Origin: Methanosarcina spelaei | GTDB lineage: Archaea > Halobacteriota > Methanosarcinia > Methanosarcinales > Methanosarcinaceae | Direction: 5' to 3' | DNA length: 35,599 nucleotides | Assembly (NCBI RefSeq): GCF_002287235.1 | Contig: NZ_LMVP01000290.1 | Location: 1 to 35,599, forward strand | In this document: one piece after another, positions 1 through 8,094 of the stretch | How the letters are laid out: each line of letters starts with the position of its first letter | Position numbering within the stretch: the first letter of the stretch is position 1 | Made by a program: the position numbers and the translations under genes | The notes under the pieces: generated by a model | Seen by the model: the letters and a program-made list of their open reading frames with translations, nothing else | What the model was told of the DNA's origin: nothing | Database searches by the model: none

Positions 1-396
1 ATATAGGTTTCGAATGACCTCATTTATACAAAATGAAAAATTAGCGAAGTACTGAAGTTATATCTTTATCGTCCCTAAGCTATTTTTGATACAATTAATT
101 TAAAGTGATTTATAATAATATTACAGATTGAACGGGAAAGCGCAATGCTGCTAATTTGCTGTAAATTCTAAATCAAACCTTTGTTTACAGCAAGCAATTT
201 GGTTCTATCGATGTGAATTTTTCTATCAAATAACTTCTTGAGATTTGTAATTATACTGAACTTCTGTTACCACTGTCTTTTTTGTTATCGTGTGATTCTG
301 AGAACTCTATTTGGACAACGCCCGCCCTATGTATTGCTTTAGCAATTATTGAGTTTATTCACGGATATTATAATTAGAAAAGAAGAAGGAAAAAAT
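1..396. other. AT-rich leader region without a recognisable gene
   Basis: No ORF with coding character is visible on either strand. The stretch is AT-rich and precedes the broken hydrolase gene. The only site that can be tied to a gene is a purine-rich Shine-Dalgarno-like AGAAGAAGGA at 381-390, six bases before the ATG at 397. Confidence 0.5.
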
Positions 397-1263
397 ATGA
401 TAGCTGAAAAAATCAGTGAAACAACAAAAAGACATTTTCCAATGGAATTAGGGATCAATGAAAAGTGTGCCAATCTCGATGACGTTTTCATTCACTACGC
501 CGAAATCGGAAAAGGTGACCCTATAATTTTTATTCATGGTACAGGTTTAGACTGTCGAATGTGGGAAGATCAGTTAATGTACTTTAGTAAAAAATATCAT
601 ACTGTTGCATACGATATGCGAGGATTCGGGCTCTCAGGTCGGTTAAATGGAGGGAAATATTCTACATCATCTGATTTAAATAAACTAATGGATTTGTTGC
701 AAATTAATTCATCTAATGTAGTGGCTCATTCAAGAGGTGGACGTACTGCCATCACTTTCGCACTTGAGCACCCTGAGAAAGTAAAATCACTGGTACTTGG
801 GGGAGCGGGTATAAATGGACTTCCTTTATCTAATGAGTTTAAAGAAATCAAATATGAGGTCACCTTAATTGCCCAGAAGTTGGAAATTGATAATGCAAAA
901 AGGGTTTGGATTAATTCTGCTCTGTTTGCTTCTGCATTAAAAAACGAGGTTGTAATGAAGAAACTAAGAGAAATGCTTAATGACTACGAACCTTGGCATT
1001 GATTAAATCAAGACACGGAAGTTCGAATTAAGCCAGAAGCGATTGAGCGACTAGAAGATATTGCGGTTCCTACACTGGTTATCTTAGGAACTTTAGATAT
1101 ACCTTATATCCAAAATACTGCAAATATTCTTGCTGAAAGGATTCCAAATGCTCAGCTTGAGATAATAAAAGATGCTGGACATATGAATAATATGGAACAA
1201 CCACAGTTATTCAATTCATTGGTCTCAAAATTCCTAAATTCATTGCTAACTTATAGTAAATAA
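397..1263 (+). pseudogene. alpha/beta-hydrolase fold protein interrupted by an in-frame TGA
   Basis: This is an alpha/beta-hydrolase of about 288 residues if read through. The ATG at 397 is preferred over a TTG at 349 because AGAAGAAGGA lies six bases before it. The first part carries the oxyanion-loop motif FIHGTG and a nucleophile elbow AHSRGG (usually GHSxGG). A TGA at 1000-1002 then follows the residues EPWH. The same frame continues open to a TAA at 1261-1263 and contains the expected acid (LGTLDIPYI) and the catalytic His (DAGHMNNME). So the triad is split by one stop codon with no frameshift, most simply a recent nonsense mutation. The 201-residue product lacks Asp and His and should be inactive as a hydrolase. 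The natural substrate cannot be told. Read-through is possible but unsupported. Confidence 0.8.
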
Positions 1264-1787
1264 TTTAGGACTTACGCAGTCTAAGGCTTTACACATGTTT
1301 TTTAATAATGAGCCTGTCCCAAAACCAATATAATGCCAGAATAGGAGTTATAATATTGGCGGTAATAGTAGATTAGATAATGTTTTGGGATAGGCTCAAT
1401 ATTTATAATCTCTCTATAAATTTAATTTGTATCCTGGTTTACTTAAATACTCCATTATTCCCACTCTTTGAATTTTCATTTTACTTTCAAACCAGAACAT
1501 CTAATTTCTGAACCTTTGGGCAGCGTAACGACTTTTCTGTAAATTTGCTTTGTAGTTTATCCGAAGGTTTCATAATATAACCTATAGATATTCTAAAAGT
1601 TTTAAATTTCTGTTCTATCCTGAAATGATTTCGCTTATTGGTTCTGTGTAGTTGACGGGGTTTACCCTCTAAATAAATATCGCTTGATGCTGGAAATATT
1701 CCCCAGGCCCCATAGACCACACAGTACCTATTGAAAGAAATATTTTAATATTATACGTAAATGATTCAACCGAGTAAGTCCTAAATT
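1262..1787. mobile_element. remnant mobile element bounded by inverted repeats
   Basis: The sequence AATTTAGGACTTAC at 1262-1275 recurs in inverted orientation as GTAAGTCCTAAATT at 1774-1787, a perfect 14-bp inverted repeat about 525 bp apart. The left copy overlaps the stop codon of the broken hydrolase, and the right copy ends just before the Shine-Dalgarno of the GNAT gene. The interior holds a 77-codon minus-strand ORF (1487-1720) rich in Lys and Arg that could be the tail of a transposase, but I recognise no catalytic motif in it. No clear target duplication is seen. I infer a degenerate insertion sequence or long MITE; the family is not identified. Confidence 0.5.
1309..1398. mobile_element. 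90-bp MITE-like palindromic element nested in the remnant
   Basis: TGAGCCTGTCCCAAAAC at 1309-1325 is matched by GTTTTGGGATAGGCTCA at 1382-1398, terminal inverted repeats of 17 bases with one mismatch. There is no coding capacity. An inner pair (CCAATATA and TAATATTGG) makes the interior partly palindromic. Size and ends are typical of miniature inverted-repeat elements mobilised in trans by a full-length IS with the same ends. No such IS is in the window. Confidence 0.65.
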
Positions 1788-1806
1788 GTTAGGAGGGATA
1801 AAAGAG

Positions 1807-2385
1807 ATGAATAAACAGTTAGAAGATAAAGTCCAACTTTTACTTGCAAATGAAGAGGATTTAGCATTATTTCAAAAGGAATTACAGGAAGCTTTCATGA
1901 ATGCGCTAATCGAAAATTTAGGTGATGCAGAAGCTGGTCCTATTCCATCAGATGAAGATATTCAGCAGTCTTTTCATGCGCCTGAAACAGTCATTTACCA
2001 TATTTCACTGAACGGTGAAAAGGTGGGAGGCGTAGTATTAAAAATTAACAACAAAACACATCGCAATCAGGTCGATTTATTCTATATTTCGTCAAAAACG
2101 CACAATCGTGGAATTGGTTCGGCAGCGTGGCAGGCAATTGAGGCGCAGTATCCAGAAACAAAAGTATGGGAGCTCTTTACACCTTATTTTGAAAAACGTA
2201 ACATTCATTTTTATGTGAATAAATGCGGATTTCACATAGTTGAGTTTTATAATAAGTTTAACCCTGATCCACATCAGCCTCGTGTAAACGAGCATCAAAA
2301 CAATTCGAGACCATTAGAAGAATACGAATTTTTTAGATTTGAAAAAGTGATGAAAATGGAAACTCGAAAGAAAATTGAAAACTAA
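1807..2385 (+). CDS. GNAT-family N-acetyltransferase
   Basis: The product has 192 residues. It transfers an acyl group from acetyl-CoA to an unknown amine. The acetyl-CoA pyrophosphate-binding motif is visible as [10 protein letters not shown] (R/Q-x-x-G-x-G/A type) around residues 104-113, followed by a beta strand with [10 protein letters not shown] and the C-terminal FYVNKCGF segment usual in the fold. The ATG at 1807 follows a strong AGGAGGG Shine-Dalgarno at 1791-1797; an upstream TTG at 1786 is less likely. It stands alone, just after an insertion remnant. The strong bacterial-type ribosome site and the sequence style (like Firmicute GNATs) suggest horizontal acquisition, an inference from inspection only. 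The fold is sure; the substrate is not. Confidence 0.82.
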   Translation: MNKQLEDKVQLLLANEEDLALFQKELQEAFMNALIENLGDAEAGPIPSDEDIQQSFHAPETVIYHISLNGEKVGGVVLKINNKTHRNQVDLFYISSKTHNRGIGSAAWQAIEAQYPETKVWELFTPYFEKRNIHFYVNKCGFHIVEFYNKFNPDPHQPRVNEHQNNSRPLEEYEFFRFEKVMKMETRKKIEN

Positions 2386-2543
2386 AAGAAATATGCAGAT
2401 TCTTTTAATAATATGGGTGATAATTTTTGCAATACAACCCTATTAGTTCCTTTTAGAATATAATCTGGGAAAATGTTGTACGAATAATTTGAAATAAATT
2501 TATTCTACAGTTTTTATTTTCACTAATGCGTGAGCTTTACGTT

Positions 2544-2622
2544 AAAACCTGCGTATTTTCCCAGTTTTAGCCTCAATTTTAGCTCAAAATCAGGGTGAAA
2601 ACGGCAAAAATACACAGGTTTT
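2544..2622. repeat. imperfect long inverted repeat (hairpin or MITE remnant)
   Basis: The 25 bases from 2544 to 2568 (beginning AAAACCTGCGTATTTT) are imperfectly inverted at 2598-2622 (ending AATACACAGGTTTT), about 20 of 25 positions matching, around a 29-base centre. It lies in the otherwise empty stretch 2386-2835 between the GNAT gene and the small membrane-protein gene. It could be a small palindromic transposable element or a structured transcript end. Nothing else is seen in this gap. Confidence 0.4.
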
Positions 2623-2835
2623 GTTTAAATCTATGTATCAACAGAATAATTACCAGAATCTCCACCAGGGCTTAGTCGATATCGGTAACTGAGTCATGAA
2701 ATTATATCTTCGTCATATTCCTAAATGACATAATGATAAATTTATAGTAGGATCTTGAGATAGAACATAAAAGGAGTACTTTTTGTACTTCCTTTCGTTC
2801 GATTTATTTCAAGTTATGAGCTTGTCGTTTCTGAA

Positions 2836-2969
2836 TCTATACCACACTTTCTTCAGATAATCTGCAGTATTCATCGTCTGTGAGATTTCCGACTTTCTTG
2901 CCTCATCCATTCTATACTTTCTTCATATAGTCTGTGATATTCGTCGCCTGTGGAGCTTCTGTCTTTCTT
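2836..2969. repeat. diverged tandem duplication, about 60-65 bp unit
   Basis: Bases 2836-2899 and 2911-2969 align over most of their length (shared blocks such as CTTTCTTCA, TCTG and ATTC.TCG.CTGTG) with a 4-base length difference. On the minus strand the right copy encodes KKDRSSTGDEYHRLYEES within the small membrane protein. The left copy, read in the equivalent frame, would give KKVGNLTDDEYCRLSEES followed closely by a stop. The actual ORF enters the left copy one base out of that frame and ends early at 2871. The duplication therefore looks coding in origin, with a later frame change. Confidence 0.6.
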
Positions 2970-3068
2970 CAAGAAGATTTGGATAACACTTAACAAAACC
3001 TGAAGTATTATCCTCCATAAAAAAATAAAAAAAATTATGTTTCCAAGATAAAGTATCTCTTCCATCAT
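2871..3068 (-). CDS. small single-span membrane protein, unrecognised
   Basis: The product has 65 residues (64 if the second of two adjacent ATGs is used). Residues 5-33 form a hydrophobic helix, and the remaining half is charged and Tyr/Glu/Arg-rich, ending in SRKSHRR. This suggests an inner-membrane anchor with a cytoplasmic tail. A GGAA stretch 10-14 bases upstream of the start is a weak ribosome site. The tail is encoded by a tandemly duplicated segment, and the present stop seems to come from a frame change: one base of shift would add a second DEYCRLSEES repeat. I do not recognise the family. It is isolated from other genes, so a spurious ORF cannot be excluded, but a membrane helix followed by a charged tail is unlikely by chance. 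Confidence 0.4.
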   Translation of the reverse strand: MMEEILYLGNIIFFIFLWRIILQVLLSVIQIFLKKDRSSTGDEYHRLYEESIEWMRQESRKSHRR

Positions 3069-3509
3069 TTTCTTAATGCTTCCTTTTTTCTCACATAGCC
3101 TGTATCTTACTTACAAAATGGATAAATAAAAAAGATATAGATCTCCCGCGTATAACAGTAGAGTTTATTAGCTTCGCCTTGTATTCTTGTGAGTTTTCTT
3201 TTGCCTTAACAAATATGCTATAGACCTATCTGAGTTTATATAATTTCTCATACTCTACGAACACTGGGCAAAGTAAACGCAACAGATACAAAAATGGCCA
3301 TTGGTCATCGGTTAAGGAAAAATCGTTATCAATTGCATTGATTTTCATAAAATTTATTAAATTATTCATCAAATGCAAAACTGGAATCTGATATCGATTT
3401 CAATTTAAACACTAAACATTTGGGTTTGAGTTTTTCCGTCGAAATCGAGATCAGCAGCTCAAAATCCTTAACCGAATACAAATGCAAAAATGGCAGAATT
3501 AACTCATGA
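3069..3509. other. AT-rich intergenic region, nothing recognised
   Basis: No ORF with coding character, RNA gene or convincing repeat is visible between the small membrane protein and the tandem repeat at 3510. Confidence 0.5.
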
Positions 3510-3557
3510 CATAATTAGTTCCTGAGAAAGAAGCATAATTAGTTCCTGAGAAAGAAA
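3510..3557. repeat. 24-bp tandem duplication upstream of a start codon
   Basis: The 24-base unit CATAATTAGTTCCTGAGAAAG plus AAG occurs twice in perfect succession, 3510-3533 and 3534-3557, ending 19 bases before the ATG at 3577. It probably lies in the 5' untranslated region of the next gene. Confidence 0.85.
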
Positions 3558-3576
3558 GTAGATTGGAAGAAGCAAG

Positions 3577-4203
3577 ATGGAAATTGAAGCTGCCGTATCT
3601 GATGATTCCAGAAAAGAGTTGGATAGCATACAGGAAAAATTGGAAGATACAAGAGAAAAAATGGAGCTTGAGGCTCTTGCTTTTATTGAAGCTACCAAAA
3701 AATTCACCTCCGAATGGATTAAAAGAGAAATTGAAATATCAGTTAACTCTCCAGAAAACGCAGCTTTTCCTGAAAACTTAAGACTTCATAACAAAAATCC
3801 AGAAAAATCAAACTTAGACCTGAAAGAGCTGTCCCTCAAAATTTCAGGTATTGTAGAGACTCATCTTAACCACGGCGATTACTGGATTCATAAAAATGCA
3901 CTATTTCAGCCGGATAGTTCAAGGGACTACATTGAATATAAAAAAGAGAAAATTCTAAAGGAGCTGACATTAAGCGTTCGAAGAATCCTTGGCTGTGCTA
4001 CCGAAATTTTCTGGGAAGAAGGGGAACCCGAGAATAAAGCCTGGGTAAAAGAGATGGGAAAAAGAAAGTATGTATGCTTTCTCAGGTTTTCGGATGAAAT
4101 GAAAACCTCTCTTAACCACTATTTTGAGCTGCTTGAAGAGCTTCTAATTTTGAACCATAAAATAAAAGAAGAAATTTTGCGGATGGAAAGACAGAAGGCC
4201 TGA
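3577..4203 (+). CDS. hypothetical protein with N-terminal coiled coil
   Basis: The product has 208 residues, without signal peptide or membrane span, so it is probably cytoplasmic. Residues 10-35 are a heptad-like acidic/basic helix (RKELDSIQEKLEDTREKMEL), and the last 40 residues are another charged helix. The middle is mixed and includes NHGDYWIHKNALF. The ATG at 3577 is chosen because a GGAAGAAG element lies just before it. An overlapping ORF in another frame from 3563 is a shadow. The gene is followed after 38 bases by an M24 peptidase in the same direction, so the two may be co-transcribed. I recognise no family and propose no function. Confidence 0.7.
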   Translation: MEIEAAVSDDSRKELDSIQEKLEDTREKMELEALAFIEATKKFTSEWIKREIEISVNSPENAAFPENLRLHNKNPEKSNLDLKELSLKISGIVETHLNHGDYWIHKNALFQPDSSRDYIEYKKEKILKELTLSVRRILGCATEIFWEEGEPENKAWVKEMGKRKYVCFLRFSDEMKTSLNHYFELLEELLILNHKIKEEILRMERQKA

Positions 4204-4241
4204 CAATAAGACCTTTATGCACAAAGCCAGAATTACCTTGC

Positions 4242-5411
4242 ATGACAGAACCAGAGTTCAGCATAAATAAGGCCCTTGAAGAAGCAGGAACAGATGCCTA
4301 TCTTATGATAGGAAACCTTCATAATTCCGATATATATTATGTAACTCGCTTCCTGGCTTCCGACGATTTCGCATATCTGCAAACAGCAGCCGGAGAAGAG
4401 ATACTTTTTATTTCGGATATGGAAAAAGGTAGAGCTGAAATCGAGTCAAGAGTTTCGACAATAAGGACATTGCAGGACCTGGGCTACAGGGAGAAGATGA
4501 AGGAAAAGAAAGATCCGTCTATAGCCTATGCAGCCTGCATATCCGAGCTGCTTGCAGGAGAAGGAATTAAGAAGATCTCAGTGCCTTACGATTTCCCGGT
4601 ATTCGAATCAAATTATCTCACTGAAGCAGGTTTTTCCGTAGTCCCGATAAAAAGCCCGTTCAGAAAAATCAGGAGCTCGAAAAGACCGGAAGAGCTTGAA
4701 GCTATAAAATATGCCCAGATGGCCGGAGAAAAGGCTATGGAAGCCGCTATAGCCTTGATATCAGAAGCTGAAGAAATGGATGGCTTTCTCTATCATGCAG
4801 GGGAGGTACTGACAGGAGCTAAAGTGCTTTCGGTTATAGATCATACCCTTCTTGATTATGGATGCGAAGCCGAAGAGACAATCGTTTCATGCGGCAAGGA
4901 TACGGCAAACCCCCATGGGACTACGGAGGGCCCACTGAGGGCAAATGTCCCAATTATCCTGGATATTTTCCCGAGAAGCAAAACGAAACGCTATTTTGCG
5001 GACATGACGCGAACAGTCCTGCATGGGAAAGCTTCGGAAGAGCTCAAAAAAATGTACGAAACCGTACTTGGAGCCCAGAAAAAAGGCTTTGAAATGGTCA
5101 AGCCAGGAGTAAAGACATCCGATGTGCATAATGCTGTCTGCGACTTCTTCGAAGCGCATGGCTATGACACCTACCGAAGTGGCGCAAAGGTAGGTTTTAT
5201 TCACTCAACAGGACATGGAGTAGGGCTCGATGTACATGAACTCCCGGGAGTTGGAGAAAACGGGGTTCCACTTGAGGTAGGCAATGTAATCACTCTCGAA
5301 CCTGGACTATACTACCCTGAGATCGGAGGAATACGAATCGAAGATATGGTCCTGGTCACGGAAAAAGGATGTCAGAACTTTACAAGGTTGGAAAAGAGAT
5401 TTGTAGTATAA
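4242..5411 (+). CDS. M24-family metallopeptidase (Xaa-Pro aminopeptidase/dipeptidase-like)
   Basis: The product has 389 residues. Residues 1-140 are a creatinase-type N-terminal domain, and 150-389 the pita-bread catalytic domain. All five dinuclear-metal ligands of M24 enzymes are present: Asp241 in ILDIFP, Asp254 in FADMTRT, His325 in HSTGHGVGLD, Glu353 in LEPGLYY and Glu367 in GIRIEDM. His321 and His332 (DVHE) match conserved active-site histidines. The enzyme should release N-terminal residues from peptides with a proline at position two (aminopeptidase) or split Xaa-Pro dipeptides (prolidase); length alone does not decide between these. It precedes map, another M24 enzyme, by 341 bases. 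No good Shine-Dalgarno is seen before the ATG, and the 38-base spacing to the previous gene suggests an operon. Confidence 0.9.
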   Translation: MTEPEFSINKALEEAGTDAYLMIGNLHNSDIYYVTRFLASDDFAYLQTAAGEEILFISDMEKGRAEIESRVSTIRTLQDLGYREKMKEKKDPSIAYAACISELLAGEGIKKISVPYDFPVFESNYLTEAGFSVVPIKSPFRKIRSSKRPEELEAIKYAQMAGEKAMEAAIALISEAEEMDGFLYHAGEVLTGAKVLSVIDHTLLDYGCEAEETIVSCGKDTANPHGTTEGPLRANVPIILDIFPRSKTKRYFADMTRTVLHGKASEELKKMYETVLGAQKKGFEMVKPGVKTSDVHNAVCDFFEAHGYDTYRSGAKVGFIHSTGHGVGLDVHELPGVGENGVPLEVGNVITLEPGLYYPEIGGIRIEDMVLVTEKGCQNFTRLEKRFVV

Positions 5412-5560
5412 CAGATTTACAATTGAAAGGATTTATTATACTTTTATATTTCAATAACAATATTTAACCTGCTCAAATAGGATATACTCCGTTAAAAGGA
5501 AAAGTTCTCCTCTGAAATTGAAAAAGTATTTGTTAAAATCAAGAATATCCGTCTGAACTG

Positions 5561-5616
5561 AAAAGCATCTGTTCAAAAGAATCTGTTCAAAAGAATCTGT
5601 TCAAAAGAATCTGTTC
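5561..5616. repeat. 14-bp tandem repeat, four copies
   Basis: The unit AAAAGAATCTGTTC is repeated head to tail at 5561-5574 (one mismatch), 5575-5588, 5589-5602 and 5603-5616. The array lies between the M24 peptidase and map, upstream of the map TATA box. There are no spacers, so it is not CRISPR. Confidence 0.9.
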
Positions 5617-5674
5617 AAGTCAATTAGAAATTCATATAAGGAACACACTCAGGACAACTGTCAGAGTTCCAGTA

Positions 5675-5683
5675 TTTATATAA
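5675..5683 (+). promoter_or_regulatory. TATA box of map
   Basis: TTTATATAA lies about 75 bases before the map ATG. Archaeal initiation 25-30 bases downstream would place the transcript start near 5705, inside the 19-bp repeat array, leaving a leader of roughly 45-50 bases. Confidence 0.45.
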
Positions 5684-5697
5684 AATTACAATAAGAA

Positions 5698-5754
5698 CAT
5701 TCACAAGAAATAACAGCATTCACAAAAAATAACAACATTCACAAGGGGTAACAT
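5698..5754. repeat. 19-bp tandem repeat, three copies, running into the map start codon
   Basis: CATTCACAAGAAATAACAG at 5698-5716 recurs with changes at 5717-5735 and 5736-5754. The third copy has AAGGGGTAAC in place of AAGAAATAAC, which creates the only Shine-Dalgarno-like G run before map, and its last two bases are the first two of the map ATG (5753). The map leader is therefore built from a short repeat. Confidence 0.8.
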
Positions 5755-6643
5755 GACCGATAATGTGCATAATAAGCAAGAGATCCTTGAGAAATACAGG
5801 GAAGCAGGCAGGATTCTGAAAATTGTCAGGGCTGAAGCCGTGGAAATGGTCAGAGTAGGAAACGCTCTGCTGCAAGTTGCGGAATTTGTTGAAAACCGAA
5901 CTATAGAGCTTGGAGGCAAACCTGCTTTTCCATGCAATATTTCAAGAAATCAAGAGGCTGCACATGCAACCCCTAAGATAGGAGATACTGACGTTTTTGG
6001 AAAAGATATGGTTAAGCTGGATCTCGGGGTCCATGTGGATGGATACATTGCAGATTCGGCTGTGACTGTTGACTTATCAGGAAATTCTGACATCACGAAA
6101 GCTGCCGAAGAGGCTCTTGCCGCAGCCATTGACCTTGCAAAGCCGGGAATTTCTACCGGGGAATTAGGAGCTGCAATCGAGAGTAGCATTCGCAGCTACG
6201 GACTGAACCCGATAATGAACCTGACAGGTCACGGGCTTTCCCAGTACGAAGCTCACGATGATCCCTCTGTTCCTAACCGGCATATAGAAGGAGGAGTAAT
6301 TCTGAAAGAAGGAGATGTGCTCGCAATCGAGCCCTTTGCAACGGATGGAGTTGGTGCTGTCCATGACGGAAACTGGGCCGAGATATACAGCCTTATGAGG
6401 AAAAAACCTGTCCGTCTACCTGCAGTCCGAAATGTCCTGAAACAGGTTGAAGAGTACAGGGAGTTGCCTTTTGCAAAGCGCTGGCTTGAGTCCGACAAAT
6501 TGGATTTCGTATTACTTCAGCTTGAAAAAGCAGGAATTCTTCACTCCTATCCTGTACTTCTTGAAAGTGCAGGAGGACTTGTAGCCCAGGCAGAACACAC
6601 CATAATAGTAACCCAGGACGGCTGCGAGATCACAACAAAGTGA
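5753..6643 (+). CDS. map: type II methionine aminopeptidase
   Basis: The product has 296 residues, the size of archaeal MetAP-II. It removes the initiator methionine from new proteins in the cytoplasm. The metal ligands are Asp90 (KLDLGVHVDG), Asp101 (IADSAVT), His160 (LTGHGL), Glu193 (IEPFAT) and Glu281 (QAEHTI); the substrate-contacting His is His71 in EAAHATP. The roughly 60-residue helical insert typical of type II enzymes is present (around residues 215-270). The ATG at 5753 follows a GGGGT element. The gene has its own TATA box and is separated from the upstream M24 paralog by tandem repeats, so it is likely transcribed alone. The call is firm. Confidence 0.96.
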   Translation: MTDNVHNKQEILEKYREAGRILKIVRAEAVEMVRVGNALLQVAEFVENRTIELGGKPAFPCNISRNQEAAHATPKIGDTDVFGKDMVKLDLGVHVDGYIADSAVTVDLSGNSDITKAAEEALAAAIDLAKPGISTGELGAAIESSIRSYGLNPIMNLTGHGLSQYEAHDDPSVPNRHIEGGVILKEGDVLAIEPFATDGVGAVHDGNWAEIYSLMRKKPVRLPAVRNVLKQVEEYRELPFAKRWLESDKLDFVLLQLEKAGILHSYPVLLESAGGLVAQAEHTIIVTQDGCEITTK

Positions 6644-6956
6644 GACCCGAAAGAGAAAGAGAAAATGAAATTAAAAATAAAGAGAAAACTAAATAGAGAA
6701 TAAATAAAGATAACTTGGAAACAAATCGAAAATATATTAAGAGAAGTCAAGATAAATTAAGATAAATAGGAAATAAACTAAGATAGATAGAAAATAAATT
6801 AAGACAAATCGAAAATAGTTTAAGAAAAGTTGAAATAAATCGAATGAATCGAAATGAATCGAAATAAATCGAAAGCGAACTGAAAATGAACCGGTAATAA
6901 AGAAGAAAAAGAATATAAAAGGTTATCAAAGAGCCAGAAAGCGAAAAAAATATGAG
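6644..6956. repeat. purine-rich intergenic region of degenerate short repeats
   Basis: The strand reads almost wholly as A and G with some T. From about 6740 to 6880 it consists of degenerate 10-15-base repeats such as AAATTAAGA(T/C)AAAT and AAATCGAAATGAATCG. No gene is visible. A transcription start for the next gene cannot be fixed here. Confidence 0.6.
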
Positions 6957-7790
6957 TTGAGCACCTTGAAAGTATACAATCTTTTTTTAACCGGTTTTCT
7001 GTTAATAACCCTTTTTATGCCTGCCTTTCTGGCAGAACCCTGTATTGCTGCTTTTGTACCAAGCAATAACATAACAGTGGAAAGGGATGGAATGGCCTGG
7101 GGATATCAAGAACAAGTTACAGGTAATGACTCTGTTATTTTCAGGAGTTTCATAGACATGGAAGCAGGAGACAGTGATAAATTTGTTAATGCATGGGAAA
7201 TCCTGAAAGCGGAAAATATTCTTAGAGACCAAATGAAAGAATCTATAAAAACGAAACCTGATGTAAAACTTAATGGCACTTCGGAGTTCGTTAATTTAAC
7301 AGATATTGACTTCTTAGTCTCAGAAGATGCTCTGGGCAAAATTGGAAAAGAATCACTAATTAAGAATTTTGCGCTTGTAAGCTATACTTTCGAGAAAGGG
7401 ATGGATCGGGACACGAATATCTGGTTTATGGGCACTCCGAACTCAAATGTCACAATCAATCTGCCTGCAGGCTTTGATGTCGAAAGGACAGAAGGGCTGA
7501 ATAACGAAAGTAAGGAATCCGAGAACAACTATACAGTGCTTAAAGGCAGTTTCGGCCCGGAAAAAAATATAACTCTCTGGATTTCTGAAAATGAAAGCTA
7601 TAAAGCCGAGATGCAGGAAAGAGAAAGAAGCATTGAACAAAATACAGAAAACAAAACAAGTGAAACCATAAATAAAACCGAAATTGTTGAAAAGACCGGA
7701 AAAGCAGTAGAAGCCAGGAAAAACCCTGAATTTATCAAAAACTTCTATACATGGTTTTGTCAGAAAATCCAAAAAGTTAATCTGGTTTAA
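6957..7790 (+). CDS. secreted, probably glycosylated protein of unknown function
   Basis: The product has 277 residues. Residues 5-32 form a signal peptide (positive Lys5, hydrophobic core, then LAEPCIAAF). The mature part is extracellular in character, with many N-x-S/T sequons (NIT, NVT, NYT, NKT, NES), acidic composition and alternating strands. It lacks a second membrane span, so it may be released or, less likely, lipid-anchored through the Cys in AEPC, which does not fit a standard lipobox. The start is unusual: the frame opens at a TTG (6957) without a good Shine-Dalgarno, and an ATG at 6952 in another frame is stopped at once. It is followed after 16 bases by the DUF1805 gene. I do not recognise the family. 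Confidence 0.65.
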   Translation: MSTLKVYNLFLTGFLLITLFMPAFLAEPCIAAFVPSNNITVERDGMAWGYQEQVTGNDSVIFRSFIDMEAGDSDKFVNAWEILKAENILRDQMKESIKTKPDVKLNGTSEFVNLTDIDFLVSEDALGKIGKESLIKNFALVSYTFEKGMDRDTNIWFMGTPNSNVTINLPAGFDVERTEGLNNESKESENNYTVLKGSFGPEKNITLWISENESYKAEMQERERSIEQNTENKTSETINKTEIVEKTGKAVEARKNPEFIKNFYTWFCQKIQKVNLV

Positions 7791-7806
7791 AGCTGTTCTG
7801 AAAATT

Positions 7807-8094
7807 ATGCTTATTGAACAGATTCAGCTTGAAAATGGGTGTGCTCTTGGCCTCCGCTTTGAGATGCAAAAGTACCCTCTTCTGGTTATAAGGGCAGAGA
7901 AAGGCTTCCTTGTGTGCGGATACCTGAACGTAAGTGCTGCAGAGACACTTGGAGACACGGCAGCGAAGGTGAAAGGCGTACAGAGTTTTGAAGACATGCT
8001 CAAAGCCCAGGTCGTTGAAGTTACCCGGTTCGCCAGGGAACTTGGGGTTGAAACCGGAATGACTGGCAGGGAAGCTCTGGAAAGGATGTTTTGA
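7807..8094 (+). CDS. DUF1805 (YunC-like) family protein
   Basis: The product has 95 residues, the full size of this small-domain family. Recognisable features are the N-terminal ALGLRFEM strand, the central IRAEKGFLVCGYLNV with its conserved Cys-Gly, and AAETLGDTAAKVKGV followed by a helical C-terminus ending in GREALERMF. The family is compact and cytoplasmic, and its biochemical role is not established. It lies 16 bases after the secreted-protein gene and is probably co-transcribed with it. There is no strong Shine-Dalgarno before ATG 7807. The family call comes from motif memory and is fairly confident; the function is unknown. Confidence 0.75.
   Translation: MLIEQIQLENGCALGLRFEMQKYPLLVIRAEKGFLVCGYLNVSAAETLGDTAAKVKGVQSFEDMLKAQVVEVTRFARELGVETGMTGREALERMF

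Noticed and set aside
1000-1002. TGA as a selenocysteine or pyrrolysine codon in the hydrolase
   Set aside because: Pyrrolysine uses TAG, and a selenocysteine would not be expected in this region of an alpha/beta-hydrolase. No suitable downstream element was recognised. A nonsense mutation is simpler.
1487-1720. 77-codon minus-strand ORF as a functional gene
   Set aside because: It has no ribosome site or recognisable domain and lies inside the remnant mobile element; at most it is a transposase fragment.
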